Of a DNA stretch of 64,000 nt, positions 8,575 to 16,910 are shown one piece after another (positions within the stretch are counted from its first letter, which is position 1; every line of letters begins with the position of its first letter). The position numbers were made by a program, and so were the translations under genes. The notes under the pieces were generated by a model. It was not told where the DNA came from. It worked only from the letters and a program-made list of their open reading frames with translations, and ran no database searches. The DNA is taken from assembly GCF_011044495.1 (NCBI RefSeq), contig NZ_CP049143.1, forward strand, positions 2,790,001-2,854,000. The letters are read 5' to 3'. The stretch is from Roseimicrobium sp. ORNL1. GTDB taxonomy: Bacteria > Verrucomicrobiota > Verrucomicrobiia > Verrucomicrobiales > Verrucomicrobiaceae.

Positions 8575-10794
8575 TCATTTCTCCAGTTCCTCGCGGATCA
8601 CCGGGTCATTGATGATGCGGGCGTAGGTGGAGTTTGCGGACGAGGCGGCGATGTTGATTTTGCTCCGCAGTTCCGCAGCGCGGCTCACGCTTTGAGGCGG
8701 GCGATCCTGGGCTTCCTTCACGGCCGTGCCGAAACTGATGATGGCATCGGCATACGGACGGACCCGCGCATCACACCGGGTGCGCAGGGCCTGCATGCGC
8801 GTGATGCTGCTGCCCACGGAGGCTTTGCCAATGGTGTCAAAGGCATTCGACTGCGACTGGTTCGACTTGATGGCGGCCAGCAGGTCACCCGCGGCATCGT
8901 CGATGGCGGAAAGGGAGCCGGCGAGGGTCAGCGTCTGCGGCACCTTGCCGGAGGCATACATGAGCAGGTATTTTGCCGAGAGATTGTTCGGCGAGTCCTG
9001 CAGCACCTGCTGCAGCTTCGAGATCACGTGTTGGTTTCGCAACCAATTGCCCATCTGGCCCGGGTTGCGCAGCAGCACCTCCTGCACGCGGCTCATCTCC
9101 TCAATGGCCGCCTGCGTGGCCGCAGGCTTGTCCGCGGTAGCCAGGGCCTCGGCATCGCGGAAATGCTGCAGGCTGTAGATCTGGATGCTGGCAAAGGGTC
9201 CCGGTCCATCACTGAGCAGCAGGTCACCGAGGGAGGACTCGTTCTTGATGGGAATGCCGATGATCTTGCAGTGACCCTTCGTCGCGCCACGGATTTTTGC
9301 GGCCACGCCACCGATGGGTTGCACACTGCCATCCGCATTCATATCCCCGGTCACGGCAAAGGCCTGGTCGAGTTCCTTCCCCGTGATGAGCGAGTGCAGC
9401 AGCAGCGCGCAGGCCACGGCGGCGGAGGGGCCGTCCTTGTTGGAGTACTTGTCGGCGAAGGAGAGCTCAATCTGGTAACCCGCAGGCCAGCCTCCTTGAT
9501 TGACCTGGGTGAACTTCGTCACTTCCTGCAGCGCCTTCGCCATCATGGCCCCCACCGGTTGATTGAAGCGCACCGTGGGCGCGTCCGTGCTGTACCCCTT
9601 CAGGGCGATGGCGGCCATCTTCGAGGCGCTGCCCGCTTCACCGCTGCCCAGGGACATGATGAGCAGTCCGTGCACATTGGTCTGGTTCAGCTTCAGCCCC
9701 GTGTCCGGTGCTCCCAGGGTGGGGGACGTCACCGCGTTCGTGGAGATTGGGGTGGTGAACGTGGGCCCTGTCGTGGGCATGCGCGGCGGCATGTTCGTAG
9801 AGAGGGTGGTATTTGAAGGGGCCGGCAGCACGGAGGCCAGCGGTTTCATCGGCAGCACGGAGGGCAGTTGATTGAGGGATACCTCACCCTTGGCGAAGGA
9901 GTGGCCCAGCTTGCTGCCTGTGGGTACTGCCGGATCCAGCGGCACGATGGTGTACTGGGGCAGCTGCGCGGTGATCTGATCCGCCGTCTCTATCGGGTGG
10001 AAGTCGGCCGGAATCTGCAGCGGCACCGTGGTGATTTCCGCCAGGGGCAGGCCCGGCACCAGGGTGCACGAGTCAAAGGAGCACTGCTGCGTGATGGCCA
10101 GAAACGGTGAGCTGTACGAGCACTGGATGAAGGCGCAGTTCTTCACCTCCGTTTGCGCAGCCTTCAGGTTGGCGAGCAGGCCGGGCCGGGAGAGCAGCAT
10201 CGGCAGCATGGAGCCCGGGCCGTACATCGTGCAGTTTTCCATCTTCAGGCCCATGACCGTATCCGGTCCGCCCTTCACCTGAAACTGTGCCTTGTTCAGC
10301 ACTGAGTTCTTCAGCTCCAGGTGGGCTCTGAAGCGGTCGCGCGGCTCAGTGGAGTTGGGCGACTGATTGGCCGGCAGACCGGAACTCATCATGAAGGTCA
10401 CCCCATCGAAAACACAGTCCTCAAACGAGGCCCGACCGCCGACACTGACGTCGATGGTGCCGCCTTTGAAGACGACATTCCTGGCCCGGAAATTCGTGTG
10501 GCAGATGGTCAGGCTCACGCCGTTGACTTCCGTGCTCTCGGACATGCTCACTTCGAGCGGCTGTGGGAACAACCCCCTGGGGGAGTTGTTCAAGATGGGG
10601 CCGCTGAAGAAATAGATCGGCTGCGCAGACTCATACCGGCCCACGGGGATGGTGGTGGATACATTGCAATACACCGTATCACTGGTGGTCTGGGCGGGTG
10701 CTTCCGCCGATATTACAAAGAGCGACACTACACATGCCGCCATACCAGAGAGGCTCCTCAAAAGGAGAGTCCTTGGTTTCGATTTGCCGTTCAT
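8575..10794 (-). CDS. Exported beta-helix/Lon-type (S16) protease, paralogue 1
   Basis: About 739 residues from the ATG at 10794 (an in-frame ATG at 10824 precedes it). A Sec signal peptide (basic MNGKSKPR, hydrophobic core, cleavage near APAQ) is followed by a repeat-rich half with N/D-x-x-F/V and C-x-F/M-x-x-C patterns typical of a right-handed beta helix, then a proline-rich linker. The Lon proteolytic fold follows: DGPSAAVACALL gives catalytic Ser457 and GGVAAKIRGA gives Lys500, with the same 43-residue spacing as E. coli Lon Ser679/Lys722. There is no AAA+ module. The last about 180 residues are helical. It is the third gene of a three-gene operon of paralogues, 57 bp after the second. 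I infer a periplasmic or surface ATP-independent peptidase; substrate unknown. Confidence 0.85.
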   Translation of the reverse strand: MNGKSKPRTLLLRSLSGMAACVVSLFVISAEAPAQTTSDTVYCNVSTTIPVGRYESAQPIYFFSGPILNNSPRGLFPQPLEVSMSESTEVNGVSLTICHTNFRARNVVFKGGTIDVSVGGRASFEDCVFDGVTFMMSSGLPANQSPNSTEPRDRFRAHLELKNSVLNKAQFQVKGGPDTVMGLKMENCTMYGPGSMLPMLLSRPGLLANLKAAQTEVKNCAFIQCSYSSPFLAITQQCSFDSCTLVPGLPLAEITTVPLQIPADFHPIETADQITAQLPQYTIVPLDPAVPTGSKLGHSFAKGEVSLNQLPSVLPMKPLASVLPAPSNTTLSTNMPPRMPTTGPTFTTPISTNAVTSPTLGAPDTGLKLNQTNVHGLLIMSLGSGEAGSASKMAAIALKGYSTDAPTVRFNQPVGAMMAKALQEVTKFTQVNQGGWPAGYQIELSFADKYSNKDGPSAAVACALLLHSLITGKELDQAFAVTGDMNADGSVQPIGGVAAKIRGATKGHCKIIGIPIKNESSLGDLLLSDGPGPFASIQIYSLQHFRDAEALATADKPAATQAAIEEMSRVQEVLLRNPGQMGNWLRNQHVISKLQQVLQDSPNNLSAKYLLMYASGKVPQTLTLAGSLSAIDDAAGDLLAAIKSNQSQSNAFDTIGKASVGSSITRMQALRTRCDARVRPYADAIISFGTAVKEAQDRPPQSVSRAAELRSKINIAASSANSTYARIINDPVIREELEK

Positions 10795-10850
10795 TGGAGG
10801 AAATAGGTTTGTCGGTCTGTCCATGGCAGAGTGCCCCGGTGGTGGGCTGT

Positions 10851-13100
10851 CTACTCGTTCATCGCTTCCCGCACAGCCGGGTCATTGAGCAGCCGGCTCA
10901 GCTCCGCATCCACGGCATCCGACGCATTGCGAATCTTGGCCTTGTATTCCTCCACCTGTGAGACGGTCTTGGACGGGCGGTCAAAGACCTCTTTCATGGC
11001 GGTGCCAAGCCTCAGGAGAGCGTCGGCGTACGGCCTGGTGCGGGCATCACACCGGGCACGCACTGCCTGCAGTCGTGTCAGGCTGCTGCCCACCGAGTCT
11101 TTGTTAATGTTTGGCAGAGCACCACCTCCGTTGGCGTTGATGGTGTCGAGCAAGACCTTGCCGGCTTCATCGATGGCATGGAGGGAGCCGCCCAGCGAGA
11201 TGGTCTGCGGCAGCTTGCCAGAGGCATACAGCAGCAGGTATCGGGCGGAGAGATGGTTGGGCGCATCCTTGAGCACCTGCTGGAGTTTGGCGATGACATG
11301 CTGGTTGCGCAGCATGCCTCCCATCTGCGCCGGATTGCGCAGCAGCACTTCCTGCACCCGGTTCATTTCGGTGATGGCTGCCGTGAGTGCCTCCGGCTTC
11401 GTCGTCAGCGCCAGCGCCTCTGCCTCGCGGAAATGCTCGAGGCCAAAGATCTGCACGGTCGCAAAGGGGGCGGGTCCGTCAGTCAGCAGCAAGTCTCCCA
11501 GTTCGGAAACACTCGTCGCGGGAATGCCGGCGAGCTTGCAGTTGCTCTTGGCCGCGCCGCGAATTCTCTCCGCGACTCCGCCGATGGGCTGCACACTGCC
11601 ATCCGCATTCATGTCACCCGCGACGGCGAAGGCAGGGTCGAGTTCCTTACCGGAGATCATGGAGTGCAGCAGCAGGGCGCTGGCCACGGCTGGGGAGGGC
11701 CCATCCTTGTACGAGTATCTCCCCGTGAAGAAGAGCGTGATTTCCTGGCCCTGAGGCCAGCCGCCATGGTTGAGCTGGATGAATTTTGCCACCTCCTGCA
11801 GGGCTTTGCCCATCGCCGTGGTTACAGGAACGTCGCAGCGTACAGACCCACTGCTGCCGGGAGCGCCCTGTACGGCGGCAGCCTCCAACTTGGCCAGGGA
11901 GCCCTCTGATCCACCACCCAGGCGTGGCTTGAGTTGTAGATTGTCCAGGCTTACGCGCGGAATTTTGAGACCCGAGTCGGGTGCACCGTTGGTCCCGGTC
12001 GCTGTGGCGCTGACCAGTGTGGGAGGAGCTTCTGCCTGCCGCTGCGGCCGCACGCGGGGTTGCGGTTGCGGCTGGTTGGCGACAGGCGGCATCCCCGGCA
12101 CTGGCGGCGCTCCCGGAATCGGTACCGCGGGAGGCACCACCGTGGCGAGGTTGGTCACTGGGACCACTGATGTAGGCAGGTCATTGGTGGAAATCTCCCC
12201 ATTGGTCAGCGTGTAGACCAGTTGGCATCCCGGCAGGACCTTGCCCGAAGCGGGGGTGAGGATGAGTTGGGGATAATTCGACTTTATCGCCTCGGCCGAC
12301 TCAGGCTGCTGGAACGTCACGGGCACCGTGACGGGCGCAGTAAGAGCTTCAAGGTTGTCGGCAGTCTCCAGCACGCAGGAGTCAAAGAGGCACTCCTTCG
12401 TCAGTGCCAGGAAGGGGAGGGTGTAGGTGGATTGGACGAAGGCGCAGGACGTGATCTCCGTCTCAGCCTTCTTCATGTCCGCCAGAAAGGTTGGAGTCAC
12501 AGGCGGAAAGGACACCAGCCGGCTGGGGCCGAGCACGGTGCATTGTTCCATCTTCAGGCCCACCACGATTTTCAGACTCGTCGCCGCCTCTGACTTGCGA
12601 GACGTTTCAAAAGTGACCCGGTTCAGTACCGAATTCTTGAACCAGAGGTGCGACCGATGGCGCTCGAAATCGTCATCAGAATGATGTGCTGAGCCCATGA
12701 CGAAGGTCACTTGCTCAAATTTGCAGTCCTCGAACGAAACTTTTGCCTCTTTCTGCCACAGTGAGATACGGCCGCCCTTGAAGTACACGCCCTTTGCCCG
12801 GAGGTGACAGTTGGACAGATCAAAAATGATATTCTCAAACTTGGAACCCTCAGCCAAGCTGAGGTCAATGGGCTGGCCAAGACGTACGGTTTGGTTCTTC
12901 TCGTACAACGTTCCGCCACAGACCTGGACGAGGGAGTTCGCAACATAATTCCCAAAGGGAACGGTCGTGTCCTTCGTGATGTAATAGGGCCCTCTGCTTT
13001 GTGCGGATGCATCTTGCACGATTGCCAGCAAGACGAGCGCTGTGACAACAGCCGCAGGGAGGGTTTTAGTAATTGCTCCGAATTTCACCCTGCCATCCAT
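10851..13100 (-). CDS. Exported beta-helix/Lon-like protein, paralogue 2, catalytic Lys replaced by Arg
   Basis: A 749-residue protein with the same architecture as its neighbours: signal peptide (MDGRVKFGAITKTLP... cleavage near ASAQ), beta-helix-like half, a Pro/Gln-rich linker (PPVANQPQPQPRVRPQ) and an S16 domain. The nucleophile Ser469 is kept in DGPSPAVASALL. The position of the general base, exactly 43 residues on, is Arg512 (GGVAERIRGA, codon AGA) instead of Lys. By analogy with Lon, where Lys is essential, this member is probably inactive and may regulate, scaffold or bind peptides. Gaps of 67 bp and 57 bp to the flanking paralogues on the same strand imply one transcript. No frameshift or stop suggests decay, so the substitution is likely tolerated or selected. 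Confidence 0.85.
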   Translation of the reverse strand: MDGRVKFGAITKTLPAAVVTALVLLAIVQDASAQSRGPYYITKDTTVPFGNYVANSLVQVCGGTLYEKNQTVRLGQPIDLSLAEGSKFENIIFDLSNCHLRAKGVYFKGGRISLWQKEAKVSFEDCKFEQVTFVMGSAHHSDDDFERHRSHLWFKNSVLNRVTFETSRKSEAATSLKIVVGLKMEQCTVLGPSRLVSFPPVTPTFLADMKKAETEITSCAFVQSTYTLPFLALTKECLFDSCVLETADNLEALTAPVTVPVTFQQPESAEAIKSNYPQLILTPASGKVLPGCQLVYTLTNGEISTNDLPTSVVPVTNLATVVPPAVPIPGAPPVPGMPPVANQPQPQPRVRPQRQAEAPPTLVSATATGTNGAPDSGLKIPRVSLDNLQLKPRLGGGSEGSLAKLEAAAVQGAPGSSGSVRCDVPVTTAMGKALQEVAKFIQLNHGGWPQGQEITLFFTGRYSYKDGPSPAVASALLLHSMISGKELDPAFAVAGDMNADGSVQPIGGVAERIRGAAKSNCKLAGIPATSVSELGDLLLTDGPAPFATVQIFGLEHFREAEALALTTKPEALTAAITEMNRVQEVLLRNPAQMGGMLRNQHVIAKLQQVLKDAPNHLSARYLLLYASGKLPQTISLGGSLHAIDEAGKVLLDTINANGGGALPNINKDSVGSSLTRLQAVRARCDARTRPYADALLRLGTAMKEVFDRPSKTVSQVEEYKAKIRNASDAVDAELSRLLNDPAVREAMNE

Positions 13101-13124
13101 CAGGAAAAGCGAGGGTTTGTCAAT
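13101..13124 (-). promoter_or_regulatory. Conserved pyrimidine-rich leader before Lon-like paralogue 2
   Basis: Directly upstream of the ATG the minus strand reads TTGACAAACCCTCGCTTTTCCTG. The same leader with two changes precedes paralogue 3 and a shorter relative (GACAAACCTATTTCCTCCA) precedes paralogue 1. There is no Shine-Dalgarno-like purine block, so this may be a translation-control element or an operon-internal promoter element. Its conservation supports the chosen starts. Confidence 0.45.
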
Positions 13125-13167
13125 TCCTTCGTTCTGGAACTAATGAAGGCGCTACGAACCCTGCTGC

Positions 13168-15447
13168 TTACCTCTCCAGCTCCTCGCGGATCTGGGGATC
13201 ATTCATCAGGCGGTCCAGCTCGCCTCTCACCAGGTTCGCGGCATTGTAGATCCGTTTCCGCTGTTCGTATTTCTTGGCGTACGTCTGGGCGGGGCGTTCC
13301 TGCACCTCCTTCACGATGGAGCCAAAATCCACGATGGAATCCGCGTAGGGACGGATCCGCGCATCGCACTTGGCGCGCAGGTTTGAAATGCGGGTGATGA
13401 TGCTGCCCACCGACCCCGGGCCGATGCTGTCAAAGGCGTCGTCACTGTCCGCCTTGATGGCGGCGATGAGGGCGCCGGACGCATCATCAATGGCGTTGAG
13501 GGACCCCATCAGCGAAAGCAAGGTCGGCACCCTGCCGTTGGCGTACAGCAGCAGGTACTTTGCGGAAAGGTTATTGGGCGTGTCCTTGAGTACCTGCTGA
13601 AGCTTGGTGATCACGTGCTGGTTGCGCAGCAGAGCGCCCATCTGGCTTGGATTGTTCAGCAGCACCTCCTGCACCCGGCTCATCTCGGCCAGGGCTATCT
13701 GGGTGGTGGCGGGCTTCTCGGCCAGCGCCAGGGCCTCCGCCTCACGGAAGTGGGAGATGCTGAAGATCTGGATGCTGGCAAAGGGGGCGGGGCCGTCAGT
13801 GAGCAGCACATCGCCAAGGGCAGACTCGTTTTTTGAGGGGATGCCGACAATCTTGCAGTGGCCCTTGGTCGCACCGCGAATCTTCGCCGCCACGCCGCCG
13901 ATGGGTTGCACGGTGCCATCCGCATTCATGTCTCCTGTCACGGCAAAGGCCTGGTCGAGGTCCTTGCCGGTGACCAGGGAGTGCAGCAGCAGCGCGCAGG
14001 CCACGGCGGCGGAGGGGCCATCCTTCTTCGAATACTTGTCGGCGAACGACAGCTCGATCTGGTATCCCCGCGGCCAGCCACCGTGGGTGAGCTGGGCAAA
14101 TTTCACCACCTCCTCCAGCGCCTTGGTCATCATGTCGCCCACCGGCTGGTTGAACTGCACGCTGGACGCCTGGCCGGCGGATCCCTTCAGGGCGATGGCA
14201 CCGATCTTTGAGGCGCTTCCCGCTTCACCACCGCTGAGGGAGAGGATCATGAGCCCGTGGACGCTCGTCTGCATGAGCTTCAGCCCCGTGTCAGGTGAGC
14301 CACCTTGGGGGACGATCCTGGCGTCCACCATGGCGGTGGAGAAGGTATCCGAGGTCGTGGGAAAGGTGGGAAGGGTGGGAAAGGGGGAGGTGGGTGTCCG
14401 CGTCACCACGGACGTGGGGACTGTCGTGTTCGTGATCGTGGTGGTGACGGGTGTCCTGACAGGCTGGTTCACCGCGATCGCTTGAGGCAGTACCGAGGTG
14501 ATGGTCCTCGCGGGCAGGTTCAGGGGCAGCTCGTTGCGTGAAACCGAACCGCCGGCGATGGAGTAAGTCAGCGAGCAGCCGGGAGACACCTCCTGGCCTA
14601 CCGGGGTCACCACATATTGCGTGAGCTGCGCCGTCACCTGGTCAGAGGTCTCAGGCGGATAAAAGGAGGCGGACAGCTGGAGCGGCGTGGTGATGTCCGG
14701 CAGAGGCACCCCGGGGACCAGCGTGCAGGAGTCGAACACACAGTCCCGCGTCACCGCCAGAAATGGAGCCGTGTAGGAGCACTGGGTGAAGGAGCAGCCG
14801 ACCACATCCGTCTGGGCGAGCTTCATATCCTGCAGCAGACCTGCTCGAGAAAGCACCATGGGCAACACGGCGGGGCCGCGCACGGTGCACTGATCCATGG
14901 TGAGTCCCATCACCACATTTTGCGAGCCCCTCAGCTGAAACTGCACCTGGGAGAGCACGGAGTTTTTCAAGGCCAGGTGACCCCGGTAACGCTCGAAGAG
15001 ATCCCCGGCGCCGGAAGAGGTCGAAACGCTGGAACCCAGCGTGAAGGTCACGCCGTCAAAAATGCAATCCTCGAAGGAGATACGAGCTCCCGAGCCCACA
15101 TCGATGGTGCATCCCTTGAAGAGGATGTTCTTCGCGTGGACGTTCGCATTGACCACCATGAAGTTCACTTTCTCGTAGTCGGACCCGTCCGTCATGCCAA
15201 CATCGATCCGGGGGACATTGGAAATGTTTCCGCCCCCGGTGCTGGTGACCTGTCCTCCGTAGATCCAGAAGGTCGGATCCGAGGTATAGCGCCCGGCAGG
15301 AAAGACGAAGGAAGAATTGAGATACAGCTTGGACGCCGTCTCCTGCGCTTTGAGCTCCGTGGCCGGAACACAGAGCACCGCCATGCTGGCAGCCAGCATG
15401 GCAAGAATTTTCCAGACGCTTGCTCGGAATTTCACACTGCCATCCAT
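13168..15447 (-). CDS. Exported beta-helix/Lon-type (S16) protease, paralogue 3 (first in operon)
   Basis: About 759 residues from the ATG at 15447, chosen because MDGSVKF plus hydrophobic core matches the start of paralogue 2 and shares its leader; a longer frame to 15615 runs into repeat DNA. Order: signal peptide (cleavage near LKAQ), beta-helix-like half with repeated F-x-x-C / V-x-F motifs, a Thr/Val/Pro-rich linker (TTTITNTTVPTSVVTRTPTS), S16 domain with Ser479 in DGPSAAVACALL and Lys522 in GGVAAKIRGA (43 apart), then a helical C terminus. No ATPase domain is present. It leads the three-gene minus-strand operon. Both catalytic residues are intact, so activity is expected outside the cytoplasm. 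Confidence 0.85.
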   Translation of the reverse strand: MDGSVKFRASVWKILAMLAASMAVLCVPATELKAQETASKLYLNSSFVFPAGRYTSDPTFWIYGGQVTSTGGGNISNVPRIDVGMTDGSDYEKVNFMVVNANVHAKNILFKGCTIDVGSGARISFEDCIFDGVTFTLGSSVSTSSGAGDLFERYRGHLALKNSVLSQVQFQLRGSQNVVMGLTMDQCTVRGPAVLPMVLSRAGLLQDMKLAQTDVVGCSFTQCSYTAPFLAVTRDCVFDSCTLVPGVPLPDITTPLQLSASFYPPETSDQVTAQLTQYVVTPVGQEVSPGCSLTYSIAGGSVSRNELPLNLPARTITSVLPQAIAVNQPVRTPVTTTITNTTVPTSVVTRTPTSPFPTLPTFPTTSDTFSTAMVDARIVPQGGSPDTGLKLMQTSVHGLMILSLSGGEAGSASKIGAIALKGSAGQASSVQFNQPVGDMMTKALEEVVKFAQLTHGGWPRGYQIELSFADKYSKKDGPSAAVACALLLHSLVTGKDLDQAFAVTGDMNADGTVQPIGGVAAKIRGATKGHCKIVGIPSKNESALGDVLLTDGPAPFASIQIFSISHFREAEALALAEKPATTQIALAEMSRVQEVLLNNPSQMGALLRNQHVITKLQQVLKDTPNNLSAKYLLLYANGRVPTLLSLMGSLNAIDDASGALIAAIKADSDDAFDSIGPGSVGSIITRISNLRAKCDARIRPYADSIVDFGSIVKEVQERPAQTYAKKYEQRKRIYNAANLVRGELDRLMNDPQIREELER

Positions 15448-15472
15448 CAGGAAAAGCGAGCGGTTGTCAATT
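15448..15472 (-). promoter_or_regulatory. Conserved pyrimidine-rich leader before Lon-like paralogue 3
   Basis: The minus-strand sequence TTGACAACCGCTCGCTTTTCCTG abuts the ATG and matches the leader of paralogue 2 at all but two or three positions. TTGACA resembles a -35 box but sits too close to the ATG for a standard promoter with a transcribed leader, so its role is open. Confidence 0.4.
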
Positions 15473-15545
15473 GCTGCGTGACTGGAATTAGTGAGCCTTG
15501 CGTAATAGGCTGACACTAACGGCAGGTCCTGGTCCTGTGGCTGCT

Positions 15546-15760
15546 TCAGGCCGAAGGCTTGGGATATGTCAGCCCAGGGCAACGCCCTGGGAGGAGACAT
15601 ACGAGTGTCATCCAAGCCCTGAAAGGGCGTGATAAAGATGCGCCTTCCTTCGCAGGCTCTTATCCCGCCCTTTCAGGGCTATTCAAATTCCATCATTCTC
15701 CCAGGGCGTTGCCCTGGGCTGACATGTCGCAGACCTTCGGCCTGCAATTCTGCCGGACAT
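15546..15760. repeat. Nested mirror repeat (three block pairs)
   Basis: Between the Lon-like operon and hldD, three blocks are mirrored. TTCAGGCCGAAGG (15546-15560) pairs with CCTTCGGCCTG (15737-15749). CAGCCCAGGGCAACGCCCTG (15571-15590) pairs with the reverse complement at 15699-15722. AGCCCTGAAAGGGCGTGATAA (15621-15641) pairs with 15660-15681. The sequence families differ from the C unit elsewhere, but the architecture is the same. Confidence 0.8.
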
Positions 15761-15813
15761 TGCAAGGCGGAGACGTCAGTCTCCTCTGCAAGATTCAATC
15801 ATGGCGCAGCCGG

Positions 15814-16818
15814 TCAGTCCCCGAGCAGCTTCCCGGGCGCCAGATAACCCTGCACATAGTCCTTCACGGCAACTTCGAGCTCGGTGATGGTGCCGTTGAA
15901 GCCGGCCGAGCGCAGCTTGGAGACGTCTGCACAGGTGTAGTACTGGTACTTCGCCTGGAGATGCGCCGGCATATCCACGAACTCGATGTTCACCGGCAGG
16001 TCCATGGCGGCGAAGATGGCGCTCACGAGCTGCTTCCACGAGCGGGCCTTGCCGGAGCCGAGGTTGTAAAGGCCGCCTGCGTCCGCGTTGTTGCCGAGGA
16101 AGATGGTCATGTCCACCGCGTCCTTCACATACAGGAAGTCTCGCATCTGTTCGCCATCGCCGTAGTCCGGGCGGTGGCTGCGGAAGAGCTGCACCTTTCC
16201 TTCGTTGCAGATCTGGGCGAAGGCCTTGTTCACCACGGAGCGCATGTCGGCCTTGTGGTTCTCATTCGGGCCATACACGTTGAAGTACTTCAGCCCCACG
16301 ATGCGGTCCGCGATGCCGGCGCGGCGGGCATACTGGTCGAAGAGGTGCTTCGAGTAGCCGTACATGTTCAGCGGGCGGAGCACGTCGATGTCCTCCATCT
16401 TGTCATCCATGCCAAAGGCGCCATCACCATACGTCGCGGCGGAGGAGGCATACACAAAGCGGGCGCCCATGCCCAGAGCCCAGTGCGCCAGGGTCTTCGT
16501 GTACTCGAAGTTGTTCTTCATCAGGTGGTGTGCATCCCGCTCCGTCGTCGCCGAGTTCGCACCGAGGTGATACACCACATCGAACTTGCCCAGGTGATCG
16601 GGCCGCGTTTCGACAAGCTTCAGCAGGTCATCCGCATCCAGGTAGTCCGCATACTTCAGCGCGACGAGGTTCTTCCACTTCTCATCCGTACCGAGGCGGT
16701 CGGTCACGACGATGTTCTCATTTCCCCGCAGATTGAGCGCCCACACAAGCGCCGAACCAATGAACCCGGCGCCGCCGGTGACGAGGATGCGAGGAGAACT
16801 GCTGCTGGAGAATGCCAT
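15814..16818 (-). CDS. hldD: ADP-L-glycero-D-manno-heptose 6-epimerase
   Basis: A 334-residue extended short-chain dehydrogenase. An NADP-binding GGAGFIGSALVWALN lies at the N terminus, then TDRLGTDEKWKNL, SSAATYGDG and the catalytic YGYSKHLFD. The run KYFNVYGPNENHK...SVV and the block FRSHRPDYGDGEQMRDFLYVKD are diagnostic of HldD (RfaD), which converts ADP-D-glycero- to ADP-L-glycero-D-manno-heptose for the LPS core. The chosen ATG at 16818 starts MAFSSSSSPRILVTGG; an upstream ATG at 16869 would add 17 unlikely residues. Its presence indicates a heptose-containing lipopolysaccharide. It appears monocistronic, with repeat mosaics on both sides. Confidence 0.95.
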   Translation of the reverse strand: MAFSSSSSPRILVTGGAGFIGSALVWALNLRGNENIVVTDRLGTDEKWKNLVALKYADYLDADDLLKLVETRPDHLGKFDVVYHLGANSATTERDAHHLMKNNFEYTKTLAHWALGMGARFVYASSAATYGDGAFGMDDKMEDIDVLRPLNMYGYSKHLFDQYARRAGIADRIVGLKYFNVYGPNENHKADMRSVVNKAFAQICNEGKVQLFRSHRPDYGDGEQMRDFLYVKDAVDMTIFLGNNADAGGLYNLGSGKARSWKQLVSAIFAAMDLPVNIEFVDMPAHLQAKYQYYTCADVSKLRSAGFNGTITELEVAVKDYVQGYLAPGKLLGD

Positions 16819-16910
16819 GAGGAGAAAGGGGGGAAGTAGCGGAAAGGACTCCCATGATTCGCGTGCCACGTGGCCGGGTCAAGCAGCGCTTCACGGTTGA
16901 GGGGGGGAAA

